From Hyaloscypha bicolor E (Eukaryota > Ascomycota > Leotiomycetes > Helotiales > Hyaloscyphaceae): 64,000 nucleotides of DNA. Below, in pieces: positions 10,245-21,025 of the stretch (within the stretch, counting starts at the first letter, position 1; each line of letters begins with the position of its first letter). The stretch covers positions 806,001 through 870,000 of the forward strand of contig NW_020194615.1 in the NCBI RefSeq assembly GCF_002865645.1, written 5' to 3'. The notes under the pieces were generated by a model that made no database searches, was not told the DNA's origin, and saw only the letters and a list, made by a program, of their open reading frames with translations. Both the position numbers and the translations under genes were made by a program.

Positions 10245-11127
10245 GGTGGATGCTTTCAGCGTTGGGTGTACTGAAGAGCGGTTGATGGTGCACCGCTCCC
10301 CCTTTGCGAAAAACCTCGTCAACAAAGATTCTGTAATCACGTGTCCAATCCAACTACCGAATTCACTCGAGGGTCAGTCAGTTCACATTGCATGTATCGT
10401 ATCAATTATTAGTGAATTACATCCAACCATTTTCTTATTTGTATTTCCGCAGGGCTGCTTTCAGAAATCCCCAAATCATCAGATCTGGCTCAATGTTAAA
10501 GCCCCATAATTCCAAACCGAACACCAGAACCGAATGGGTTATGCAGCGTGGACGTGGTATCATTACCAGAGTGTTGTCAAGCTGTTGTGGTGTTACCAGA
10601 CATCAGTATTAGATCCGCGAAATGCTTCTATGTCAAGGTGGAACCCTCGCGATCAAGCCTCACCGAGTAGACCTGGTGGGCTGGGTCAACGCCATGGCAT
10701 AAACGTGTTGCAGTAGGAACCCTTGTCAATAGACCACTTCTCGGGCTCCGCTGTCTGCCTGGTCGCAAGATCCAATGAACGCTCGAGACCATATGGGAAA
10801 CACAACCAATCAGTGTGGTTTTTGTCCTAGAAAAGCCTAGAGCGGCCTGGATCAACCGCCGATGACAAGCAAATTTCTAAGAAGTTTACAATTCAGAGCA
10901 TGAAGAAGCGCATCTTCCAGTCTTGCTAAAGCTGAGAAGCATCTACAACCTTGCACGAGTAAGGACGAGGTATCCTGACAAGTTCCTTACACCCTCGACC
11001 CGTACACTATCGGTGAATTTTATCCACGGCAGTGACAGCCTCGCGGCCCTAACAGTTACACGAGCTCTGAGCTTGGGAACTTGGGAGTTCTTTCCTAAAA
11101 CGACAGATACCGGGAATCACAGACGAA
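10245..11127. promoter_or_regulatory. Divergent intergenic region
   Basis: Separates the minus-strand zinc-knuckle gene (start 10244) from the plus-strand kinase gene (start 11128). No ORF with recognisable features. It must hold both promoters. No specific element can be assigned by eye. Confidence 0.4.
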
Positions 11128-12713
11128 ATGGCGTTGCACAACGGTGCTCAATTAACACATGATTTCGCCAATGTTAAGAACATCACAGATAGTACGGGAA
11201 ATCTTTCGATACCATCAAGAACGCCTCGCAGCATTGATGAGCGGCTTGGAGAGTTTTTCACGGACGGCCGCGCAAGTGCTTTCACAGACGCAGACCTCGC
11301 ACAGGTCTCATTCCTGTTACAGAACAGCAACCATGCTTCCTATAGTCGAACACCCCGCCTATATACTGTCCTCCGTATTATCGACCGCCTTGAGCTGCTC
11401 GACAAATTTTTAGCGAGCAATATCACGGACGTCTCCTTCCCTTTCGACGCGAAATCCTTTCCCTCTTCTATTAGCAGTAAAATACAGACTGAATTTTTGC
11501 AGCATCAGTCTACCGTGCTTACCAACACACTTCATTTAGAAAAGGGTGAAAGAGGAGGACATTTGTATTTTGAGAAAGGGAAATCGGCGCCGTACGAGGT
11601 CAAGGGAAGGCTTGGATCTGGTTCGTACGGTGTAGTGGAGAAGGTTGTAAGCCTTCTCAGTCACGAAGAGTTTGCTCGAAAATTAGTTCTACGAACTAAG
11701 TATGGAAGAAAAAATGAGACAGGGATCAAGACCTTCCTTGCTGAACTTCAGGTTCTTAAACGGATTTCTCATAGCCACTGTGTGAAACTGGTATGTGCTT
11801 TTACCTCTTGAGAAATCGAATTGAACTCACCACATATGAGGATATATAGATTGGTAGCTACACAGATCTCAAATATGTTGCTCTCATAATGAGTCCCGTG
11901 GCCGACTGTAACCTGGCATCCTATATGGAAGAGTCTATCAACTCCGTCGATAAGCAATCATTGCTACGCACCTTCTTTGGATGTCTCTGTAACAGCCTTC
12001 AATACCTCTACCAATCCAAAATCTGCCACTGTGATGTGAAAACAGAAAACATTTTGGTGAAAGGCGAGAATGTCTTGTTGACAGATTTTGGGATCTCTCT
12101 TGACTGGGAAGATATGAGCAGAAGTACTACAAGTACCGATTTCGGACATTCTCCAGTATATTGCGCTCCAGAAGTTGCAAATTTCGAACCTCGAAATTCG
12201 TCATCTGATATCTGGTCACTTGGTTGTGTCTTCCTAGAGATGACTACAACACTAAAAGGTGAAACAGTCAGTCAGATGCACCAGAATTTCAAGGCTTACT
12301 CGGAGAACTATCGATTCTACGCCAACTTAAAACCAGTAGATCTTTGGATCGAAGATCTCTATACTCTTAAATCCTACCCAGATAATGAGCCTCTAAAATG
12401 GATCAAGTCAATGCTAAATATCAATCCACAAGATCGCCCGACAGCTCAGACAATATTCAGCATTATTACACAGCAGCAAGCGGGGTCTGATACTTTGTTT
12501 AGTCCTGTGATGTTTTGCGGTTTATGCTGTCTTGAAGGTGATGACACGTCCTTTGGTTCGGAGTCGGATAGAGAGCGGTGGATCGAGGAACCAGAGGAGC
12601 AGCGAACACTGCACCAATATCTCTCAGTCAACCTGGATCCTGCCCTAGCTCAGGCCGATCAATATTCTGCCGCATTGGAAAGGAACACCCATGGAAAGCA
12701 AGATCCTAGCTAG
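11128..12713 (+). CDS. Serine/threonine protein kinase (non-RD type)
   Basis: Two exons (11128-11790, 11850-12713) around a 59-bp GTATGT...TAG intron encode 508 residues. Residues 1-155 form an N-terminal domain seen in many fungal kinases (ARG-rich PRLYTVLRI segment). The kinase domain follows: glycine loop GRLGSGSYGVVEKV, Lys in FARKLV, Glu in FLAELQVL, catalytic loop CHCDVKTENIL, DFG in LTDFGIS and APE in YCAPEV, so the fold is complete. The HRD arginine is Cys (HCD), a non-RD kinase. The frame ends at TAG 12711-12713, but the same frame stays open to 13370 and encodes zinc fingers (next entry). It is transcribed away from the zinc-knuckle gene. Confidence 0.85.
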
Positions 12714-13370
12714 AGCTCTAGCGATGCCTTGAGCAACAACATATTTCCTCGTTGTCACAACAATAATGGGGATAGGGACGAAGACAGAGGCGGGTTCTCC
12801 TCGCTAAGGAATCCAGCCGACCATCTGCAATCAGCAAATATAGATAATTCCATTGACAACATGTTTCCTAGCTATGCCAACAGTCAAGGAAAGGGGTCTC
12901 CAACCCGTGGGACTATGGAACGCCATGCCCAATCAAGACATCAGGGCCAAAAGTCGAATTGCACGTTCCCTGGCTGCCATAATAATCAGGGAAAGGGGTT
13001 TGCAAGTATTCAGATTATGGAACGCCATGCTCAATCAAGACATCAGGGTCAAAAATCCAATTGCAGCTTTCCTGGCTGTAACAATAATCAAGGAAAGGGA
13101 TTTTCTACGCCCAGAAATGTGAAACGCCACATTAAATCGAGACATCAGGGTCTACATCCGGGTCAAAAATCCAATTGCACATTCCCTGGGTGCGACAATA
13201 ATCAGGGAAAAGGGTTTACAGATTCTCGTAATATGGAACGCCATGCTGGATCAAGACATCAGGGTCAAAAGTCGAAATGCACCTTTTCTGACTGCAAGAA
13301 TAACCGGGGAAAGGGGTTTCATCCTGTAGCAATGCATTGCCATATTCGAGTAGTCCATTTTGGTCAATAG
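12714..13370 (+). pseudogene. C2H2-like zinc-finger array after an in-frame TAG
   Basis: In the same frame as the kinase and directly after its TAG, 218 codons are open without another stop and without a good ATG start of their own. They encode a repeat of about 33 residues with the pattern CTFPGC-NNQGKGF-MERH-SRH (C-x4-C ... H-x4-H), four well-kept units from about 12955 plus a weaker first unit. Similar finger arrays occur at the C-terminus of some fungal kinases, so this is probably the original tail of the kinase, cut off by a CAG-to-TAG change or reached by stop readthrough. It is not likely an independent gene. Confidence 0.7.
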
Positions 13371-14336
13371 TCTAGATTTCGCCGCAACAGCTCTAGCCAC
13401 AGTGGGGGAGGAGGCTCTGCGGACCATAATTCGGTGGCTCTTTCCGGGGAATTTGGCGGAGGGATGCATTACACAAGCAGTTATTAAGGCACAAAGATCT
13501 CTCCTGGATCTTCCTAAGTGCTTTCTCCAGAATAGGGTTGGGACAAAGTTAGTTATATAGTTCTATCAGAACTTTTGTTATAAGACTATATTAGAGGAAG
13601 ACCGAGGCGCCGTTTTTGTTCCTTCTCGTCCAGAAGGGTAGCGGGAGGCAACGAGATTGCGCGGTCAGAGCTTGTCCACGGCTTGTCTTTACGGCTCCCA
13701 CTCTAGAATATTATCCGTTATCTCTCCGGTAGTCTTCCTTTAACCAAGCTTGATTCAGAAAAGTAGTGGATAGCAGATTCGAAGGGATTTTGTTCCGTTT
13801 CCAACCTTCCATTTGTTCTCTTGGCTGCTCTATTTCGTGATCGCGTATTTGGTTTTTTTTTTTGGATTATTCGAGTTTGGATTGTTGTCTTGGCGCAGTG
13901 GTTTTCGTAGCAAGAATGAAATGAAATGATATGACATATTGTTCTCGATTGTGTGGCTTGTACCTCGCCCCCTGCACTACTCGTCACCACTCGACCACAT
14001 CCTCCTCCCCCCTTTATATAAAGTGCATCTCTTTTATCTCCTTTGACTCCTCTCACCTCATTGCACGTTCGAGCATAGGTGAAGTGAAATGTATGCGATA
14101 CCAGCCTCTTCAGCTCCAGCCTCGTCACGCCCACTGACGCGCCCTGGTACCTTGTGGCGCTTTTCAACCACAATAATTGCACAACGGGGCGCCAACTCCA
14201 GCCTCCTACTCAAGGAGAACTCCGTTGTATTTTCCAGTCCACCTGCATTTCTCAGTATGCTTCATCTTTCGCAATCAATAGATTGCCTCTGCGCACTCTA
14301 ACACGCGATAACTGCTGAAACCTATGCGTTGCCACC
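13371..14336. other. Intergenic stretch with pyrimidine/purine runs
   Basis: No supported gene. It includes a T-rich run at about 13850 and a CT-rich segment near 14000-14070, as expected for a fungal promoter of the downstream plus-strand gene. A 154-codon minus-strand frame (13718-14182) is low-complexity and has no motif. Confidence 0.4.
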
Positions 14337-15293
14337 TTGCAGTGCAGTAGAAGCGTTAAAATATCTGTTGGCTCATTAACGACGACATTCACACCACCCT
14401 CTAGTTGTCTCGCCTCCTTCCAAACCACGGGATGGAGCCAGTCCCTGACCAACTTGGGGTTCCTTTTTGCAGGTCCGGTAACAACATCGGGCTGCATGCC
14501 CGATAACTTCCAGTTTTCCAGCACAAATTTCTACTCTCCGGGAATATGTCCTGTAGGGTACACGACCGCATGCCACTCCTCGATCCCAGTAGGAACGTTG
14601 ACCGAGACGGTGGTAACTTGCTGCCCGACGTTTGTCCTGCGGAAGCCGTGTTCTGCAAGGAGAAAGTTGACAATGGCATAGGTCATACGCATGCAATTCC
14701 AATCCGATACCGAACTATCCTTGGGAATCCACTTTCGGGTGCCAATCGACGTTTGGTCCAACGCAGTTCCCCTCTGTCGTCACTTTCTCGGGAACAACAC
14801 CTGTGGCTACGGGACCCAAGAACCTGAAGCGGGTGCTATCAACGCTCTTAGCGTCCAGATAAGATACCAATCTACTGACTTCCAGTCGCAAACATCGGTA
14901 AGAACCCTCTCTCAATTTTCTTTTGCCTAGTTTTGTCATTGACTTATTGGCAAAAAGTCCCCAGCCCCTACCTCAACCACTTCGACGACAACTACCTCTT
15001 CGATATCATCGAACGGTATAGCGGGCGGCGGCAGCCACGGGATTAGCCCGGGTGCAGCCGCGGGCATTGGCGTAGGATCTGCAGCCGTGGCTCTTTTTCT
15101 CGCCGGTGCATTCGTGTTTGTGTATACTTTGGGCCGCAGACGGCGACTGGCTGAAAATACATCTGCGAGTCCAGTCTTGAATCAGAAGGACACTGTTCTT
15201 GGTAATATGAACGCAGCAGCGTCGGGGTTCCCAGCGATGGAAATGCCAACGAATCCTATGGGACTGCCTGAAATGCAGGGACACCCCCACTGA
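14337..15293 (+). pseudogene. Single-pass membrane protein gene, frameshifted
   Basis: Three exon-like blocks (to 14629, 14682-14897, 14958-15293) with introns of 52 and 60 bp. The product is a fungal surface-protein type: LTTTFTPPSSC near the start, a Cys-rich TETVVTCCPT/SYACNSN region joined exactly by the first intron, then a Thr/Ser-rich stalk, one transmembrane helix (AAVALFLAGAFVFVYTL), a GRRRR stop-transfer and a short cytosolic tail. Two defects are visible. The frame shifts by one base near 14830, between VATGP and AINALSVQIRYQ. No in-frame ATG or signal peptide precedes the first block, and a TGA lies just upstream. It is therefore probably broken, unless these are assembly errors or a missed 5' exon. 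Confidence 0.6.
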
Positions 15294-17807
15294 GAGAAGA
15301 CTTGAAGGAGTCTTATTGAAGCTTTTGGTGAGAATAGGTGGATGTTATAGTTGATTTGGTATCTGTTTGCCCACTGGCTATGTATCCAGTCTTCCGGAAC
15401 ATATCGAGTAGCTACTAGCTTATTAATATTGCTTCAGTCCCGCACTCTAGGCATTATAGAAAGTGTAATGTTTAACGTTGAGAAAGTTCGTCTTAACGAA
15501 ATGACATAAAATACAACGAGAAGGAGGCGGAAGTCAGGAAGAGTCACGCTTTTACGGAGGCGGTGTATTTCTTTTCTTTTCTTTTCCTTGTTTTTGGGGG
15601 GGGGACTTTCTCTAGTTAGGACTTCCCTCTAGTAATCGCAAATTACTGGAGGTCCTGTGCAAAACGGTTCTTTTAGATCGTTTTACTCGGCCAGTATTTA
15701 CTATATAAGAAACATTTTCAGCTATTAGAAAATACTAGAATAGAATTTCTAGTCTCTAAATATTATAGTATATTAATTTACTAATTGCAATAAGATTATA
15801 TATCGTCTAATAAAAAGACATATAATATATTTTCTGCTTTACCTTCTATTCTTTCCTTCGTAATTATTAAAAATATCTCTTTTTAAGGATTTCAGGTTTT
15901 GTAGTATATCTTCTCCTCTAAATATTTCTCGGTTAAGAAAACATTATCCTTTTTCTGAAATCTCTTTAAAGTAAATATAATCGAGCAAAAAGTTGTTTTT
16001 AATATAAATAATAAATTTAATAAATAAGTAAAAGTAGTTAAAAAAATATATATTTTAATATAAGCTTCTTTATTAAAGTATTAAAAAACCGAATACTCTC
16101 TTAAAAGTTGGCTTTAGAAATAGAGATTATAGTAATAATTATATTTTTTAATTTCATAAAACTAATAGATTCTATAATTTATTAAATAGCTTTTAATGAA
16201 ATTGAATTATAATTAAATATTAAAGATAAATTTGAGGTTTAATATAGTGAATTGAGACTTATAACTTTTCTGAAATACATTTAAAAAATAACTATTATAT
16301 TAAAGTATAATTATTTAGTTCTAAAGTCTAATATTATATAATATAATTCCAGTATATAAATAGTATGTTTTTGCTACTAATTGCTTTCAAGATAATAATA
16401 TATTATATTATATTTCTATATAGTTTATAAGAAGATATATAATATTGAATTTAATTTAAATACTTGAAAAAAGCCTTTCTGAAATTATTATCTAGTATTA
16501 TATTAATACTAATAGAAACTTGAAAGCATGTACTAGAATAATTAGATACTAGCAGTTATTAGAACGTTTATTAAAACATGTAATAATCTCAAATATATAA
16601 GAATATTATAGTGATCTCAAAGGTTTTCTCCTTATCTTTACAGGTGTTTGTATATTACGAGGATATACTGCATTTATAAAACTATAGCGCGTTTGAGCCA
16701 TAGTGAGTACGATAGTGCCTAGAAGAGATAAGCAGAAGATAGTATTAATTAAACTAAGAACGAAGGTACTGATTTCTCTAAAGAACTAATATATGCCAAC
16801 TCGTTCGGGAAAAGCCTCCCCTCTCTAAAGGATCGACCCGCAGATGACCCAGCCTCCATGCCGCTACATGAGAGCTCCAATTATGATACAGTCGTAAGCC
16901 CGGGGCGTTCTGCCACGGCCCCGCTGGGTCGCATGTGGATAACACCCTCTCTTTGGAGCTCTGGCCCATGCGGAATGTTCTATCTATGGAAGAGCTCTGC
17001 CTACCGGATGCGGTGTCTGCGGCATATTCGGTAAGATGCCGAGTGGCGTTGAGAGACAGCCTTGCGAGGCACTGCATTATAAGAAGACCCGCGAGCAGTA
17101 TACTGAATGCAAATGGATGGGGCAATGACATTAATAGTAAGTTGTCGGATAATCTTTATTAAAATATGTCTCTCGATATGAATAAGGTTTGTTTATTGCG
17201 GATTGTAGCCTCTCCAGTAATCTACATAGCTGATCATTAGAACATTGAAAATTAGGGCGTTGTTTTGCTTCTTCGATTCGTATCTGAGATTGGGATTACA
17301 GCCACTGGCAAAACGCATTCGGGCACCAACTCGGTGGCTCGTGATTTTGTTTATAGTCTATAATTGGCTGATTCTGAGATCTGACCTCGTATTGAGATAC
17401 GAGAAAGGTAAGAAAGGTGGAGAGTAGGCAGACTCGGCGCGCTGCGGCGGCGCCGTCTGCAGATCACCAAATCGATGTGGCCCCTACTGTAAGGTGAGGC
17501 TGAAGCTAACTCAATCGGGGCAAAATACGGTTAAGGATATCTGTCTCCTCGAATGCGGTAGGAGCCTTCCTTATACCAGATTACTGGTTGGTTGCCTGCG
17601 AGAAGCCCAACCTAATATTTTTGGCTCCAGACGGTCTAACGGAGTCTATTAATATAATCGTGGTGCGACCCAAACAAGGCTGAGTTTCAACGCAATATCG
17701 TTTTCAAAAGATCTTGGTCGGTCTCTCGGGGATTACTTGAATGCTATCTAGTATCTGTACTCTGACATCCGCTTCTCTTCTTTGCAATTTACGAGCGATA
17801 AAACGAT
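15294..17807. other. RIP-mutated block and gene-free flank
   Basis: 15690-16640 is strongly AT-rich and looks like a RIP relic with no surviving motif. 16778-17640 returns to balanced composition but no gene is supported. A G-run (GGGGGGGGG) at about 15596 and a nearby T-rich run are simple sequence. The last few hundred bases are the promoter of the DUF3176 gene. Confidence 0.5.
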
Positions 17808-20156
17808 ATGGCAACGCTAAAGAGGAAGCCGCTCCTACCCACCGCTGACAGATCATCATCCGAGACCCTCCTGGGCTCCTTCTACTCACGAAATGATGAC
17901 TTGGACAACCTGCCTGAAAATTCTACCGAAATTGAGATACCTGGCAGCCACACCACAGGATTTCGTTCCACCAAGATAACTAGCACGGCTGTTGCTAGCC
18001 CGGTTGCCTTCAATCGACAGGATATCAAGGACATCAGCCCCAAAGAAGAGCCTTTCACTCATGCGAAATACCCTTCTTCACAAAGGTACCGCATTTTCTG
18101 GTACTGGAAATGGGAACTCGCTGCACTTGGCTTAGCCGTTGGGCTGCTCGCAGCTATAACTGCTCTTCTAATGTCTTTCAACGGGCAGCGTGTTCCAGAC
18201 TGGGGCTATTCCATCAACCTCAGCACTCTTCTCGCCCTGTTAGCGACAATTCTCCGAGCTGTTATAGTTATGATCATTGGCCAAATTATCTTGCAGGCCA
18301 AATGGACCTGGTACTCAGGGGACCGTTCGCGTCCCCTTCAACATCTACAAGACTTTGATCGTGGCAGCCGCGGTACCGTTGGATCAGCGTTTCTCTTACC
18401 AACGGTGCTTGGAGGTAGTTTCGTCACTGCTCTTGCGGCTCTAGTTATGGTTTTTTCACTCGCGATCGGTCCATTCGTCCAACAAGCGATTAAAACGACG
18501 AGTTGTGTCCATCCAGTGCTAGGAATGACCGCTTCACTGCCCTCGGCCCACTTTGTCCCTCGGCAAGTTCTATTTGGCAGAGGAAATATAAATACAGAAC
18601 CTTTATCAGAACTCAACAACTCTGTCTTTGAATGCCTGACCGGAGGCGTCGACGCAGTCGAAAATCAGATTGGTACCTGTAGCACTAGCAATTGCACCTT
18701 TCCAAATGGTGACCCAATCGACGCCTCTACTACGTCCACAGTCGCCTCCTCATTCTCTAACGTTGGAATGTGCTCAAGTTGTGTGGACGTCTCTCCCCTT
18801 GTGGAGTCTGTCGAGACTAATATGAGTTCCGGGTTGTCCACCTGGAGCTTGCCAAATGGGCAATCTATTACTTCTCCCAAAAACTGGACTGCTTGGGGGA
18901 CGGTTGCAAACGTGAGTATAAACTCCGACTTTTTATGGCTGAAGAGCCTCTTAAGTCCCGAATTCGCGCAGGCTAGTCAGTGGGCGGTAGCTATGGTCAC
19001 ATCGCTTGTGCTGTCCTCGTCGCAATGCGGAGATACTGCAATGCCCTACTGCCAAACAAAGATGCCTTTTCCCAACGGGCACAAGATGGTGGGTCCTATT
19101 GCTGCGGCATGCGCACTGTACCCTTGTATACGAAGGACGGTCCCTTCGATGACGAACAATAAGCTGTCCGAGGTTCTAATCGATACCACAAAGCTATTGC
19201 CCGCAGTTTTCGATACTTTCGTGAACGGCCCGTTGGGAAATATCACCAATGAGCTTGAGTTCCTGTCAGGCATCCTGACTGGCTTAAACGTCACTGATCC
19301 CGGCTCATTATTGAATTACGCAGAAATCCAGTTGCCCTGCCGCGTTAATGAGACTATATACACAAGTCAGAATGCTTCCGGGGCACCGAATGCAACAACT
19401 CTACTTCTGTACGAGACGTTCCCTAATGGAACATTCCAAATCAAAAAAGTCTCGGCCCCAGAACCGTGCATCTACCGACAAGACCCAATATTCACATCCA
19501 CGGTAGCGAACATACTAGAAACGTTTCTGCCGCAGACCTGCTTTTATAACGGCCTTCTCGATATAGAATGCTCTGGCAATATATGGGAAATAGGGAATGA
19601 AATGTATAATCTATACAGGAATGCCAACATCACAGTGTCTGCGATCCACAATTACTTCGAGTCGTTCGCTATGGCACTTACGAATAGGTTCCGGTCGAGT
19701 TTCGGGAGTTCAGTATATGTCGCGAACACACTCTCGGACCTGCCAGAGGGTGAGGTACAGGGGGTTGTATGGCAGGATTCGGTGTGCACGTCCGCGCAAT
19801 GGGAGTGGTTATTGCTTCCTGCCTTACTCGTGCTCCTTACTTGTTTCTTATTGTTATGGACGGTTGCTGAGAGCTGGAGGCGCCGTAATATTGAGCCTGT
19901 GTGGAAAGAGAACGTACTACCTGCATTGTTATACAAGGATAAATTCAAAGAGACGGATAAATCTGCGTTAGGTGAAGTGTCGGGACAGCTTCCAGGAGGC
20001 TTGAATCGACAAACGGATAAGCTGCTGGAAATCGATGAAATGGAAGCGATTGCGAAGAGTATAAAGGTGAGATTTCACTGGTCTGAGGGTAGAGGACAAG
20101 AAATGAAAACATTTAGTATAAGAACTAAAGAGAATAATACCGGGAAAAGGAATTAA
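17808..20156 (+). CDS. DUF3176-family membrane protein
   Basis: Intronless frame of 782 residues starting MATLKRKPLL. The fungal DUF3176 signature region is present: FWYWKWELAALGLAVGLLAA (about residues 97-117), a second helix SLLALLATILRAVIVMIIGQ-like around 145-165, the conserved WTWYSGDRSRPLQHLQDFD segment, and a third helix around 200-225. A long Cys- and Asn-X-Ser/Thr-rich presumably extracellular part follows, and a C-terminal helix (WLLLPALLVLLTCFLLLW) near 665-685 with a cytosolic tail. The biochemical role of the family is not known. It is predicted to sit in a membrane with a large glycosylated ectodomain. Its 3' end runs straight into an AT-rich RIP block. Confidence 0.85.
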   Translation: MATLKRKPLLPTADRSSSETLLGSFYSRNDDLDNLPENSTEIEIPGSHTTGFRSTKITSTAVASPVAFNRQDIKDISPKEEPFTHAKYPSSQRYRIFWYWKWELAALGLAVGLLAAITALLMSFNGQRVPDWGYSINLSTLLALLATILRAVIVMIIGQIILQAKWTWYSGDRSRPLQHLQDFDRGSRGTVGSAFLLPTVLGGSFVTALAALVMVFSLAIGPFVQQAIKTTSCVHPVLGMTASLPSAHFVPRQVLFGRGNINTEPLSELNNSVFECLTGGVDAVENQIGTCSTSNCTFPNGDPIDASTTSTVASSFSNVGMCSSCVDVSPLVESVETNMSSGLSTWSLPNGQSITSPKNWTAWGTVANVSINSDFLWLKSLLSPEFAQASQWAVAMVTSLVLSSSQCGDTAMPYCQTKMPFPNGHKMVGPIAAACALYPCIRRTVPSMTNNKLSEVLIDTTKLLPAVFDTFVNGPLGNITNELEFLSGILTGLNVTDPGSLLNYAEIQLPCRVNETIYTSQNASGAPNATTLLLYETFPNGTFQIKKVSAPEPCIYRQDPIFTSTVANILETFLPQTCFYNGLLDIECSGNIWEIGNEMYNLYRNANITVSAIHNYFESFAMALTNRFRSSFGSSVYVANTLSDLPEGEVQGVVWQDSVCTSAQWEWLLLPALLVLLTCFLLLWTVAESWRRRNIEPVWKENVLPALLYKDKFKETDKSALGEVSGQLPGGLNRQTDKLLEIDEMEAIAKSIKVRFHWSEGRGQEMKTFSIRTKENNTGKRN

Positions 20157-21025
20157 GACGTGACTAGCTAAAGAAAATAAAAGAAAATGCTATAATTAAG
20201 AACGCGTACAAGTATTTAATAAATAAAAAGTAAAATTACTAAATCTGCTTTAATTTATAATATATAAAAATATATATATATTAATAAATAAATAAAATAA
20301 AAGCAAATATTATTATATTTTAATTAAGGAAATTATATTAATGGGCTTAGTAGTTAATATAATATTATTGCTTTATTTAATTTATGTATATTAATAATAA
20401 ATCCGGTTAGATATTAATATACTTTTAATATATTATAAAAAGTACTTAAAATCTTATTTAATAATTTTATTTTAAAAAAAATACTTTTATATTCTTAATA
20501 AGTATTATAAATCTAAATCTAAAACTTACTAAATATAATTAGACTATTTTTATTTTAATAATTATAAAATATTATACAAAAGAAAATATAAAAATATCTT
20601 TTATAAGTATTAATATAAAAATATAATTTTTTTTAAAAAGTTTTTATATATAATTACTACATTTACTTTTATATATATTACTATTTATTTTAGAAATAAT
20701 ATTATTAATATAGAAGTATAAAAGAGCTTATAGCTATCTTTAGAAATATTTCTTATTAATAATATCCGACTAACCCTAATGTCTTTACCTGTTTAGAGTA
20801 AAGTTTCTATAAGAATAGGTCGAAGTTCACGGGTTTAGGACACTTTATAGATTTTATTAAGACAAGTGTTAATTAAACTATGGAGTAGATACATTATTGC
20901 TCAAATAGAAGGCTCGTGGTTAATAGAACTATAAAAGTTCAAAACCGTTTATTTATCGCCCAAGTCCCCTGGCCCTCTTCCCTTACTAACAAGTAATCCT
21001 ACTACTAATCCAAACTCGAGATTCA
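20157..21025. repeat. AT-rich RIP-mutated block
   Basis: Extreme A+T from about 20165 to 20770, with no reading frame and no recognisable repeats. It then grades into balanced sequence that is the 3' flank of the minus-strand SGNH gene. Confidence 0.55.

Noticed and set aside
12729..13370. Zinc-finger frame as an independent gene
   Set aside because: No ATG at its start (it would have to begin at TTG) and it is exactly in frame with the kinase.
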